A DNA stretch of 64,000 bases from Tyto alba (Eukaryota; Chordata; Aves; Strigiformes; Tytonidae): the NCBI RefSeq assembly GCF_018691265.1, contig NW_024881276.1, positions 3,782,001 to 3,846,000 of the forward strand, given 5' to 3'. The notes below the pieces were generated by a model that was given only the letters and a program-made list of their open reading frames with translations, had not been told where the DNA came from and ran no database searches. A program made the position numbers and the translations under genes. This document shows positions 40,601 to 53,200 of this stretch, one piece after another (position 1 is the first letter of the stretch; every line of letters begins with the position of its first letter).

Positions 40601-43600
40601 CTTTTCAAAAAAATCTTTGGGGTGTTAACTGTTGCACTAGTACTGAATCTTGTGGAATTCTTCCCTTTGACAAAAGAAAAATATACCGTGGAGGAAGTTT
40701 ACCAATATTAACCTGTTGCTCTTTGCTTCAGAAATAGATGAAGAGATAGGCCAACAGCTCTTGGACTTCACTCCACAAATTGCTAAGAAAAATTTTGTAT
40801 TTAAAAAGTGTACATAAAAACATGAGATGTTTTATGATTGGTATAAATCTGTAACATGTAATATTGTGGAGGAAATACTTAATTTTCAAGTGTTAATTTG
40901 AATTGCATTCTAATATTTCCCCCTAAACATTTAATGGGAAAAAAAAAAAAAAAAAAAGTAGAAAAAACTACCAATCTTTTAGATTTGGACTTACTTTAAG
41001 GGTTAGCTATTGAAATCTGTCAGTATGTGAGAGCACCTCGTGTGTGCCTGTATTAAAAAAAAATAATAAACCAGTAATGCATCTGAAAGCATGGTACTAC
41101 AGTTATTTAAAATATACAACTTGCTAGCAAGCATAGTACAATCTATCTTTGCAACTTAAATCTAATTTTTATGTTTTATAGGCTACGGCACATTATGGTT
41201 TGACAAGTCAGCCCATAAACCAGTATCACTACAGATACTAATTCCTCCTCAGTGAAAGCAAAATCAGAAATTTTGCCATTTATGTTTAGTGTAAAATAGA
41301 TGGCAGTGGGCACAGCGCACTGAGATAATTTAGTAGAAAGGGCCTGCTCTGCATTGTGTGCTCCTAATCTCTGCTAACAAAACCAATTCTCTGCCATAAG
41401 GATGAGTTAGGGAGAGTGAAACTGCCTCTGTATATTGTCACATTCTACCACTTTAAACAGAATGCAACAATAAGGCCTGTGGAGAACCAGCCACAGGAAG
41501 TAATGATTAATTTCAGTTAATCGAAATTGCCTCGCGTCAACACATGTATTACTTCTAACATTATGTATTCTTTCCAAGGTAGACAATCTGTCACACCCAT
41601 ACACTTCACTGACACACAGCATTCAGTTAAAGAAAATAATGTCAGTAGAGATAAGGAAATTAAATTAAATGATTTGCGGAGCCATTTCTTACCACTGGAA
41701 ATAAAACAATATATTCCAGGTTGATTCCTCTGTTCCTACCCACCTCAGGGATTAATTTTGCTTTGTGGGAAGAGGCTATTTAGAGTTTGAAAACAATATT
41801 GTAATGGCTCTTCAACAGTTATGCAATCTCTTCATCCAAGAGATTCTCCCGTGCTGCTGACTCCACCTCCAAATACCATTCATAAACTGTTCCACTGCAC
41901 TGTGATTTATTTAGTTTTCCCTCACTGTGAGAGAGGATAAAGAGATGTCCCCTGTTCAGTGACAACAGAAAACAGCAATCACATTGAAAGTAACCTGAGG
42001 GTGCCATGTACTCTAACTGTTTCTAAGAAAGAGATGTACTAAGAGTAATTCTGGATATTATATAGTAGAAAAGATTTAGATGAGCACAGGAGATGCTTCA
42101 TTCTCCAACAGATACAGCTAAATTTTAAACTAAAAAGAGGTTTTCTTCTTCTTTGGTGTGTTTTGGAGAGGAAGGAAGATGGTGGGAAAGGAAATGGAAT
42201 TATACTGGGTTGTTGTTTTATTTTATGTAAACACCCACATAACATCTTGCACGCGTTACCGCAAATGGCCATTAAGTTCAATAAAATGGTGCTTTACAGG
42301 AAAAGCAGAAGAAGTACACAGATAAGACCATGCGTAGTTAGGAGAATTATATCCTCTTCTAAGAAAGGAAGAATGGTCTGTGTTCTGGCATGAATACAAA
42401 ACCTAGTATCTGATGTTTACAGCCTATTTTAATGGTGTTTATGAATAGCTCTATTACATGTATGTAAATAACAAGCGCTCCCTCTAGTGAACCTTTGTGG
42501 GATTCAGTGTTGTAACTACTGAAGGTACGGATGAGAAAGTTTATAGGCAGAAGTGCTATCTTCTATTAGATTGTCTGCTGAAGTCAGAAAAAAAGGTACA
42601 AGCTTTTAGACATGCTAGATGGTTTTTAAGGTCAGTAGCGCAATGTCAGAGATGGGGAGAGACAATGTCTTACAGTAAAAAACAGATTTATGCTCACTGT
42701 TGCACCTGGATACTGTCCCTTACCAATGTTTACTTTGCCTGTTCATCCCTCCTCTTGCTGGTAGGTGTGATACCCTTGCTTTACTAACCTTCACTTCAGA
42801 CTCTGAAACCCAAAGGGAGACACTCCATGAACTCATTTATGTATCTCACTACAGTGAAAAAATAATAACAAAACCAACACATCTGCCCAACGCAAAGGAC
42901 TGCATTTGAGCAGAAATGCTGTTTACCCATGCCAAGCTGCAGTGTTGATGCTTGATTACATCTTTTAAAAGTTATGTACATTATCACTACTTCTCTTTGC
43001 CAATATATTTTACATTATTAAACATAATGCTTATAATTATTCTTTCAAATACATCAGAAAAAAAGTTTATGAAAGTTGTCATGGTTGTGGCTGATGTGAC
43101 TGCATGGGTAACCTCAATTCTGGCATTTTTTAACTTCTCAGAGCATTGATTTATTTTTTTAGTTTAAAATACAGAATATTTATTTCTGGCACAGTCTTGG
43201 GGGCGGGGCTATCATTATGCCCAGGATTCGAAACCCTCGTCATATGCAGTGTCTTATTATGCTGCTACTGAAACTCTCTGAAACGTAACTAGATCCGCTT
43301 TGCGTGGATCTGCGATGTGAAGTAGCACCTCTGCACAAGAGCTGTGGCCTTGCTGCAGCTGCTGGATTCATGGTCACCTCCTGCGCTGGGTGTTGTAGTT
43401 GATGCTTCGAAGTCGTTATTTCCACACAGTGGTTAGGACCAGCCTGCCGCTGAAGGTGACACCAGTCCCCGGCTTCTCAAGCGGTGGGAGTTTATCCAAG
43501 GTGGGACCCGGTGCCTGTATTAAAACGCCGGAGCAGGGGCAGGAAGGTGTGGTAGTGGGTGACTCACTGGATGAGGGCGGGGGGGGTTGGCAGCGGGAAC

Positions 43601-44730
43601 CCCCCGTGGGTTTGGGATGAGCAGCGGAAAATTGAGAGAGGTAGGCGGGGGCATGCAACTACAGTCCCAGCGTTGAAACTGGGGTCCTCTGAGAACGTGG
43701 GGGCACATATCTGGAAGGTGGTGGTGGTGCAGGGAACAGAGGCAGACCCTCCCCTGTGCGCATGTGGTAACTTTTCCATCCTTCACTTGCGGCGAACCCA
43801 AATATGAGGAATCTGTCGATGGCAAAGCTACAGTGAGAAGCTCTGATGTGTTATCTGCAAAATAGCATAAGGTCATTTAAGAACCGTACTTGAAGATCTG
43901 CTGGCCTGTTACATAATTTGCCTTATTTGTACAGTGGGCGAAGATGATGTAAAAAGCGAACAAGCAGAAAATGGGCAACGGCCTCCTGTGCCCACTGTAC
44001 TGCAACTTAAACCCCGTTTTTTTTACTGCTATAAACTGAGGATCAGTGCAGGATGAGAGCACATTCGAGAGATGTGTTTTGGTATGCCTTAAATATTTAT
44101 TGGTGAACGATTATGTAAAGACACATCAATACTTTCCAAATTTCTGGTTTTTCTGCCCATGAATAAAGGGACATATTTTCCCAATTAGACGCCAGTTGAC
44201 TGAACAGTTCCTGGGAATTGAGAACACCCAGAATATCATCCTGTTGAAGTCTCGGACCTCTGAATTCACGTGTCTGTGTGCCGATAGCTACTTGTCAACT
44301 AGAAACAGGATTCACCTTCCCGGCATAGAGTTTATCGAGGTGCTCTAGGGTGTGGGGGGATGTCAGCTAAGGTGCAGTAGGCTCAACCCAGGATTTGAGA
44401 AGGCTCACACCCTCCTAAAGCAGCCGTGGAACACCAGGCAGGACCCAGACCCCACAGCCCCTAAAGAGACACCGAAGGCTCAATTCGGTGGTCTGACACA
44501 CATGCCCACTGCCATTTGGGATGCTGTAGGGTGTCCAGCATAACCTCCAGCTGACAGCATGGCCAGATTTCCCGTAGGTCATGCGGTGTGTTTTCCAGAC
44601 CCGCGCGTGTAGCCGGGTTACCTGACAGCATCTCAAACAGCACTAGCCGCTCCCGTTCGTGCGGCTGGGTTGGGTCTTGCTGGTTTGTGCCGTTCTTTTT
44701 GGAAATGCAAGAGTTTGGGCTTGTTTTCCG
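37650..44730. other. Gene-free stretch of about 7 kb upstream of AKAP17A
   Basis: No coding exon is recognised. It contains a 24-bp tandem duplication (39561-39608), a TA/GATA-rich simple stretch (about 39968-40025), an A19 run (40939-40957) and a GC-richer, CpG-bearing block at about 43200-43830 whose open frames on both strands look compositional. The sequence at about 37650-38900 is moderately GC-rich and may be a decayed interspersed repeat, but I could not name it. Confidence 0.45.
39561..39608. repeat. 24-bp tandem duplication
   Basis: Two adjacent 24-base units beginning CAACAGTACA and ending CTGCTTG differ at one position (T to C). This is a recent small tandem duplication in noncoding sequence. 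Confidence 0.85.
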
Positions 44731-44751
44731 AAAAAAAAAAAAAAAAAAAAA
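44731..44751. repeat. Homopolymer A(21) at edge of CA array
   Basis: Twenty-one adenines lie just before the CA/CAGACA array, separated only by TCAGAAA. An A run next to a CA array often marks a retroelement tail that seeded the microsatellite, but no element is recognised to its left. Confidence 0.9.
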
Positions 44752-44756
44752 TCAGA

Positions 44757-45114
44757 AACACACACACACACACACACACACAGACACAGACACACACACA
44801 CACACACACACACAGACACACACACACAGACACAGACAGACACACAGACACACACACACACAGACACACACACAGACACACACACAGACACACAGACACA
44901 CACACACAGACACACACACACACACAGACACCCAGACACAGACACACAGACACACAGACACAGACACACACACACACACACACACAGACACACAGACACA
45001 CACACAGACACACAGACACACACACAGACACACACACACACAGACACAGACACACAGACACACACACAGACACACACACACACAGACACAGACAGACACA
45101 CAGACACACACACA

Positions 45115-45151
<37 letters not shown>

Positions 45152-45184
45152 AGACACACAGACACACAGACACACACACACACA

Positions 45185-45221
<37 letters not shown>

Positions 45222-45390
45222 ACACACAGACACAGACAGACACACAGACACACACACAGACACACAGACACACACACACACACACACAGACACAGACAGA
45301 CACACAGACACACACAGACACACAGACACACACAGACACAGACACACACACACACAGACACAGACACACACAGACACAGACACACACCCA
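44757..45390. repeat. (CA)n / (CAGACA)n compound array abutting the AKAP17A promoter
   Basis: About 630 bp is built only from CACA and CAGA tetramers, apart from one CCC change near 44931. Longer blocks recur: a segment of the form CACAGACAGACACACAGACA appears near 44826, 45086, 45228 and 45290. This suggests growth by duplication of larger segments and not only by slippage. The array stops at CACCCACCCC and gives way at once to CpG-island sequence. Long open frames across it (Thr-His repeats on +, Val-Cys repeats on -) are artefacts. The length may be unreliable in the assembly. Confidence 0.97.
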
Positions 45391-46033
45391 CCCCGCCATT
45401 TCTCAAGCCGCCGCTCTCCCGCCCCGCCGCCAGGCGTCGCCCTCACGCCGCTGCCATAGAGAGCGCGGGAGAGAGAGCGAGAGGGGCTACCATAGAGAGC
45501 GGGTGCGCCCGCCCCCCGTGCCGGTGAGGGAGCGTTCCGCCACCACACGGAAGCGGAAGCGTTCCCGGCGCTGCGCGGAGGGGCAGGGTCTGGCGCGGGC
45601 CGGCGGCCGTTAACCGTGGGGTCTGGCCCAACTCCCACCCTACCCCCACCCCACCCCACCCCCGCCGGCTGCGGGTGAGGGGGGCGCCGGGAGGGCCCCT
45701 TCGGCGGCCGGGGAAGGCGGCGGGGAGCCGGCGGCGGAGGGTGCGGGTAACCCTGCTCCGCCCGGCCCGGCCCGGGCTGCTGGCGTCGGGGTCGGGGGTC
45801 GGCATCGGGATCGGGATCGGGGAGGGAGAGGGAGAGGGAGAGGGGGAGGGAGAGGGGCTTCCCCGGTGGCGTCTCTGGGGTCTTGCTCCGCCGCCGGCCT
45901 TCCCGCGGGCGGGTGGCGGTCGCGGCACCATCCCCATCACACACACACACACCCCCCCCCCCACCCGTGTACTGCTGAGACTGCGCGGGGCTTCGGGCTT
46001 TTAAATGAAAGAGGCGTTTTTCTCTCGTTGCAG
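45391..46033 (+). promoter_or_regulatory. AKAP17A: AKAP17A CpG-island promoter and 5' noncoding exon region
   Basis: Very GC-rich sequence with dense CpG lies directly upstream of the AKAP17A coding exons, with no clear TATA box, as usual for housekeeping genes. Two good donor-like sites could end a noncoding first exon: GCCG|GTGAGG after 45523 and GCGG|GTGAGG after 45674. A strong acceptor, a pyrimidine tract ending TTGCAG at 46033, would start the next exon, which could run on into the first coding exon. An alternative acceptor is TTATAG at 46304. A G-rich tract (45786-45858, repeats of CGGGAT then GGGAGA) could form G-quadruplexes. The exact start site and first exon cannot be chosen without transcript data. 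Confidence 0.75.
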
Positions 46034-46521
46034 ACGCCTTCCGAAGTCTTTCTGGTGGAGAGCTTGGGATCCGCCTCGGCGCTGGCCAGCTGGGGTTTAC
46101 TGGTTGTTAAGTAGACTCCAAAGCAGTGTGGCTTTGCTCCGCCTGTCCCTTCCTTCCTGAGAAAGGGTAGCTGCTTTCTGAGCCATCACATACCAACTTC
46201 ATGTGTTCCTAAGATTGTCATCAGCTTCTTGTGGTTTTGTTTTTGTTTTGGTTTTTTTATTTTTGTATTTTTCTGAGGCCTTACTGAGGTTTATTTACTT
46301 ATAGGCTCTAGTGGTTGTAAAGTTATTTAAGATGTTTGTACTACTCAGTTTTAACTCTGTAATTGACTCTTGTATTAAGAGACATTGTATTAACTTGGGA
46401 ATGGTTAAATGGCCAAAGAATTAACTTATTTACGGATAAGGGCTAATTTATTTGACTACTGTTGGCCTGCAACTTAAACTTGCATCTTTTATTTTTTTTT
46501 ATCCTATGCTTTTTCTGTGTT

Positions 46522-47283
46522 ATGGCTGCTGCAACAATAGTTCATGATACATCAGAAGCTGTAGAGCTCTGTGCTCCCTGTGGGTTATACCTTAAACCCA
46601 TTACAAAAATGACCATCAGTGTGGCACTTCCTCAGCTGAAACAGCCGGGAAAATCCATTTCGAACTGGGAAGTGATGGAAAGATTGAAAGGGATGGTGCA
46701 AACTCATCAGTTTTCCACTCTGCGGATTTCTAAAAGCACAATGGATTTCATCCGGTTCGAAGGAGAGGTTGAGAACAAAAGTTTGGTTAAGTCTTTTCTG
46801 GCGTGCCTTGATGGCAAAACAATAAAGCTGAGCGGCTTCTCTGACATTTTAAAAGTCCGTGCTGCGGAATACAAGATTGACTTTCCTACCAGACATGACT
46901 GGGACTCGTTTTTCCGTGATGCAAAAGATATGAATGAAACTTTGCCAGGGGAAAGGCCAGATACTATTCACCTAGAGGGCTTACCTTGTAAGTGGTTTGC
47001 AGCAAAGGACTCTGGCTCGGAAAAGCCAAGTGAAGAAATCCTTGTAAAAGTTTTCAAGAAATTTGGAGAAATACGTAACGTGGACATACCCATGCTGGAC
47101 CCTTACAGAGAAGAAATGACTGGCAGAAATTTTCACACTTTCAGTTTTGGAGGCCATTTAAATTTTGAAGCTTATGTTCAGTATCGAGAGTACGCAGGTT
47201 TCATTAAGGCCATGAACGCCCTGCGAGGGATGAAGCTGATGTTTAAAGGCGAGGATGGCAAAGCGGTGGCTTGCAACATAAAG
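46522..47283 (+). CDS. AKAP17A: AKAP17A coding exon 1 (residues 1-254)
   Basis: This exon is 762 nt and ends in phase 0 before GTGAGA. It encodes the whole N-terminal conserved region and the RRM-like segment, including DTIHLEGLP (RNP2-like, from residue 147) and the FHTFSFGG stretch (RNP1-like position). The exon start lies upstream in the 5' UTR. If the following intron is not removed, the frame continues only 25 codons to a stop at about 47359. Confidence 0.96.
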
Positions 47284-50200
47284 GTGAGAAACTGCAGGCT
47301 TTTGTATGGGAACCCGTGTGAAAGACCAAGTACAAGTAAATGTTATTTCCTTAGTGCTTAAAACTGACACCTGTATAATGTAGTGATGATAACAGGTGAC
47401 ATTAACGGCACTAGTTTTATGGAACAGCCATAGTAGAATCTTTAAAGGAAAACGATGGAAGAAAAATGTGTTGTTAGACTATGTGAACAAAGTAAGGGGG
47501 GTTTTTCATTTTTTACTTTAACAAGACAGTTCTAGGAATGAGAGCTGCTTGATGGAAGGACCGAGTGTATGAACATGGCCTGCTTAAATATTTTTTAGAA
47601 AGCAATATGTATTTATAAATTTTGTCATTTCACTTCAAATTCTAATTTTGAACAGGTTCAGACATATTTCACCAGAAGGCTGACTTTAAAGTGCATTGGT
47701 CTCTTTTGTGTTCGCTACAAATTGACATTTTAGGGGAGAATTCCACAGCCTCTGTATCTGGTCCCTGCATTGATAATGAGGTCTAACTAGTGTCAGAACC
47801 GTGAAATTCAGTAGTGTGTGACCTGTACGGCCTGGGGGGTACACAGTTAGTGTACTTCACATTCAGAAAGACCCCCATCGAGATTTAAAAGATAATGTTA
47901 AATCTGTAGCGCAGTTTCCTGTGGGTGCAGCACGCTTAATTCATAATATTTACATACTGAGTGTTCCAGATCTCTTTTTTTCTGTAACCTCATTGTTTTA
48001 GAAAATGCAGCTATGACAGGAGAGAACAAGACAGTCTGATCAGATGTAGTATCTATGAAAGCGTGACCTGAAGACAACTTGCTCTGTTATGTTTGGAGGT
48101 GGGCTGTGCATTTACATATCAGTTGAAGGAAATGTTTGTGGGTATATTTCAGTATGCTCAGTAGTCATCCAAACAGCGTGTTTCGGGAAGAAGCTGAGTA
48201 TTCCTTTGTGTAATGCAGGAACATGCAAGTGTTTATTCAAGTTGTAGTTTAGTCTGTGTAAGTAAAATACTGTAATCCTTTAGCTTTCTGTCAAAGCTTG
48301 TCAGTTGGAGCATAGAAACCGTTTCTACCTTGACCCTCAAGGTTTTCAAGGGGATGTGAAATTCAAACTGTCACTTACATAGAGGGGATCAGGTTTCCCA
48401 AATTTAGTTTGGCCATGCAAGTGGAAACATGCCTTCCTGGCAGCTGCCTTGGGGATTGATAAGAAAGAGAGAGGGCTGTGTTTGTGATTGCGCTGTCAGG
48501 GCAGACCTCTTTCATACGAGGTCACAGCAACACCTTGTCTGTTTCGACCCATCTGTCCTTTTAGCCTGTTAGTGAAACATCATTTTACATAGAGCCTGGG
48601 TGAATTAAACTACAGAATACGTGCTCCTTGTTCTCTGCCCCGTGGTTCAGGGCGATGGGCCTGCAGGGATGTATTAGAGACATGCCCTGCCTGCACACAG
48701 GTGGTGCTCCAATGGGAGGTTGGGACACCAGGGCTGTGATGTCTGCTGGTGTCCTCTTCAGCACGCAGCTGGACACGGGCAAGCTGTGCTCATATGTCCC
48801 AGGTTGCTCAGAATTGTGGAAAACGATTTTCTCTTGTGTTCCCAGTCTCAAACTCGGAGCTTCAGCCCAATGTACCTCAATTTGGGAAACTTGGTGTTAG
48901 AATTAAGCACTTGCTTAAACTGGGTGCTGAACATTGTAGAATGGTTTCTTCTACTGAGTTTACAGATCACAGTTTTAGACAGAAAGGGAGGCCTTTATTT
49001 AGGCCCATTTCTACCTAGTGCTGTACATGAGTTGAATGAGTTCTGTAAGTTCCTGTTCTGACAGGTTGAAAACTTTGGACAGCCAGGTATCGCGCTAGGG
49101 TTTACTTTTGGATGTCAGACAGACACAAAAGTGTAAACTGGTACCTGACTGTGCTAGTGTGCAGGCATTTAGTTCCCAGTTACCTGGTTATAGTACTCTG
49201 GTGCTTGCCTTGGGCACATAGCGAAGTTTGCTTTGTTTTGGAGAAGGTTTTATATTTTTGGTTGTACTTACACTGTGGTTTGGATCCCTTTGTGCTAGAT
49301 TAAAAGTGTTGGGGATTGTGCAGATTGTTGGGGATTTTTTTTTTTGTTTTGTTTTTTGTCTACTTAAAACTGTTTTCAATTGTATCCTGTAAAGGTTTCT
49401 TTTGACTCAACAAAACACCTCAGTGATGCATCAATTAAGAAGCGTCAGCTTGAAAGGCAAAAGCTTCAAGAGCTTGAAAAACAGAGAGAAGAACAAAAGC
49501 GTAAAGAGAAAGAAGCAGAGGAAAAACAAAAAGAGGAAGAAAGGTATTTATCGCTTATTGCTCAGTTAAGTTTTTAACAATCAGTCATAACAAAACTGTA
49601 GTTTCTCCTTCATATCAGCGTCAAAAAGAATAACTAAACACAAATTTTCTTCCAAAGTCCTACTCTTGTGGCTAAAGCAAAGCGCTTAAAACTGAGTGAG
49701 GATACTGTGGTCCTTTTGAGGAAATAGGGTTCAGGGATTAAGAGATTTGGAGAAGAGTGTTTTACACTTTTTTTTTTTTCTTGAACTGTAATTCCAAGAG
49801 CTGGGAATTTACATGATGTGCAGTCATTCAGATGGAAAAATGTCCACTGTAAATGGAGAATAGAAAACAATGCACTAGTTGTGCTGCTAACTAACTTTGA
49901 TATTATAAAGCTAATTTTGTCTTAACGTCAGTATTTTTCCAGGGAAGGGATGGGATACAAGCATATCTTAACAGAGATATTTTAAGAAAATGTGTAAGTA
50001 TGCAGATGTCATAAGACAGCTATTCAGAATATAAACACAAATGGACCAAATTGTTTCAGAGGCTGTATGGTGTCCATCTGCCTTGATGTGTATAAGTTCT
50101 CATTGCTTAATGTTTAGATATTAAACAGTTTCTGAAACTGCAAGGTTATTTAGATTGTCACTAATGGCTATGTTCGGTTAAAAATCTTAAATCTGCAAAA

Positions 50201-53200
50201 TAATCTATTTCCTAAAAATTATGCTATTAGATACCTGATCTCAGAAACCTTCAGCCTTTTACATAAGCTATCGTTTTGTCCTTATGACTGAAATAAAAAC
50301 CCCCAATCACTGCACACATTAATTGGTAATTTTCTTCTTGCTGTGATGATTCGCTGCCTGGCTGCTTGATGTGTTGTTATTGTCTCTGGTCACACTGTTT
50401 TCAAAAAAAATATTTTTGTTATAGCCCTGTTTTATGTTTGGATTCCAACTTGTTTTTAACTATTGACAGGATGATGTTTGTTTACTATCAGAACTAATGG
50501 TTAAAAAGTTCACTGTTTTCTACTTCTGCTTTTCAGTAATCAACAAGACTTACTTAGAAGCAAATTTACTCAAAGTATATTTTTATATACAGTGAGAGTC
50601 TAAAACTGTACCTGCCCTAGATAAGGTTAAAAAATATTCATATCTTTTTTAGGAAACAGAGAGAGCTTGAAGAATATGAGAGAGAGAGAAAAAGAGAAGA
50701 AAAATTGCGCAAGAGAGAACAGAAACAGAAAGATCGTGAAGTTCGACGAAACAAAAAACAACTTGAAAAGCTTCAAGCTGAAGAACAGAAAAAACTGCAA
50801 GAGAAGATAAAGTTAGAAGAAAGGAAGCTCCTGTTAGCTCAAAGAAATCTTCAGTCCATTAGACTAATTGCAGAACTGTTAAGCAGGGCAAAGGTAACTT
50901 CAATATTTATTTCAGAAACTAATGAAGAACCAGCAGAACAAAGCCTTTCACTGACTTGAGCGGGAGTAGGAGCACTGTTCATTAATTAACAGATTTAGTA
51001 CCTCTCCAGATGCTATTCCTTAGACCAAAAATTCAGAAAAGTGCAATGAAACAGTATTTCATCCATGGTAAAAATATGCACATATAGGTAAATGGCAGAG
51101 TGAACTTGAACCTGTAGTCCTGAATAGCATTTTTTACCTGTAAAGTAACTGGCAGGCTTGCTCTTAAGTCCAGTAAAAGCACGTGTAAGCATGATAAAGT
51201 GAACTAAACACAGAGAATAAGATGCAGGACTCCTTGTTTCTAATTCCAGTTCTGATGCATCAAGTTTCCTGTCAGTTCCGTTAACTATTCTTTGCAGTTT
51301 CAGAGAATGAGCTTTCATTGCTGATGTTTGAAAACGTGCAAAATGATTTTTCTGTAGAAAAAGTACAGTCAGCTAAGGTTTTGAATGTTAGATCCTGTCT
51401 ATCAATATTGTTATTTTTCATTGAAATGGGGTGTAATTTGCTTAAGGCTTTCATAAAGTCATGTTAGGGTGTAATGTAATGTATGTTAAGTATTTTCTGC
51501 AGAAATTAAAAACTGTGTGTCAAAGCAGGGTTTTCTTTTTTTTTTTTTTTTTTTTAATCAGGAGTGTTTTTGAACTCCTACGGTGCTATGTGTTTAGTTG
51601 TATGCTAGGAGAAGGGAAAAATAATTCCTGTTAGCTTTGTACCTTTGCAGCTGTAAAATAGAAGGGTTGTCTGATAAAATAGAACAGTGTCTTTCTTTCA
51701 GTCCCAGAGTTTTGAGGTCTACACTAAGCTGTTTGTCTGGGTCAGAATTTAAAAAAAAAAGCTTTAACTTTTTTCAGTATCTTAAGTTTCTAAAGTGATT
51801 GGCAAGATGAGAAGGATTTTCCACGTAATGTGTGTTTAATTATTTGCTGGTTTTTATGCACTCCATTGTAAAGCCATCTATGAACCACAGATTGCGATCA
51901 CCTAAGAGAAACGCGTGTTTTAAATTTGACTGAAATCTTCAGGTGTTGACCCTGAGAAATGTATTGTAATACTTCAAATTCCACATGTTGTTCTACCTTG
52001 TGTGTTGCTCTCATCATATTAAGGAGCCATAAAGACCAAGCTTTGGTTTTGTCTTGTGAAACAGCTAGGAGAAATTGACACTCAAAAGAGTTTGTGGACT
52101 AATGCTAATGTTTCACCTTAGAACAGTTGTGTGCTGGTGACTTTTTTGTTTGGTTTGTATGGGGTTTTTTCCCTTTAAGAGGGAAATAATCATTTTAACT
52201 TTGGGATGGTTAAGTTCTGTTTGTTAGGTTTTATTTTATTGTCATATTGCTGCTTTTGTGTTGTATAACTTGGAAGCATAAGCAGGACTATAAGTATTTT
52301 TTGTTGTTTACTTTGACCTTCCCATTGATTCTCTTTCAGGCAGTAAAACTTTTGGAGCAAGAACATAATGAAGAAAAGATTCGTCTTCAGCAGCTAGAGG
52401 AGAGACGAAAGCTTCAGGAGGCTGAGCTCAAACGTGTGGAAGAGGAAAAAGAGAGAGCGCTGGGGTTGCAGAGAAAAGAAAAGGAACTGAGGGAGAAACT
52501 ACTGAACAATCTTCTAAGCAAGAAAATGGATGCACTTAATCAAAACAAAGAAGAAACTGAGACAGTTCAGTCTGACATACCGAAAACCCCTAGCGGTATT
52601 CCACACTCTGTGTCATCCAGCTGCATCACTTCTACCTCAGGACAGGCTGTTACAGGCAAACTGGTTCCTGGCTCTCAAAGAGAGGTAGCATCCCCTGAGA
52701 GCGCAAACACTCAATGCAAGTACTTGAATGGCAACATTCACGACAAAGTTCATGTCAAAGAAGGTCAGAAACTTCATACCACAAACTCTGAGAGGTGCTC
52801 TGAGAAAAGAAGTTCAGGGGTACTTCCGTGCATTCCCGCCAGTAACCAGCAGCAGAAGAGCCACTCTGGCTACGACCAGAATACCTGCAGGAAGGACTCG
52901 CGCTGTGAGCAGGGCAGACGTAGCGCAGAGCCGAGGAGAAGAAAGAGCCGTTCGTGTAGCAGCGTAAACACTGACGAGAGTAAGGGTAGACGGGAGAGGA
53001 GCAGACACAGAAGAGATGCGAGCTACCAGGATGAAAAACGCCGGAAAGAAAGGAGGTATTATAGACACTCTAGCAGAAGTTACAGCCCTCGACGAAGCCG
53101 CAGTCCTCGTCGAAGAAACGTAAGTCCCAGACGTTCGCGTTACAGAAGAACTCGCAGTAGCGAACGGAAACGAGACAGAAGAGAAAGAAGTCACAGTCGC

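Noticed and set aside
43218..43245. tRNA-like T-arm (GGTTTCGAATCC on the minus strand)
   Set aside because: The B-box has an extra base, and no acceptor stem, D-arm or anticodon arm can be built around it.
44588..45964. Very long open frames (up to 435 codons) on both strands over the CA/CAGACA array and CpG island
   Set aside because: The repeat has no stop codon in most frames, so Thr-His and Val-Cys repeats arise by composition. The extensions into the CpG island are GC-driven. There is no domain, start context or splice logic.
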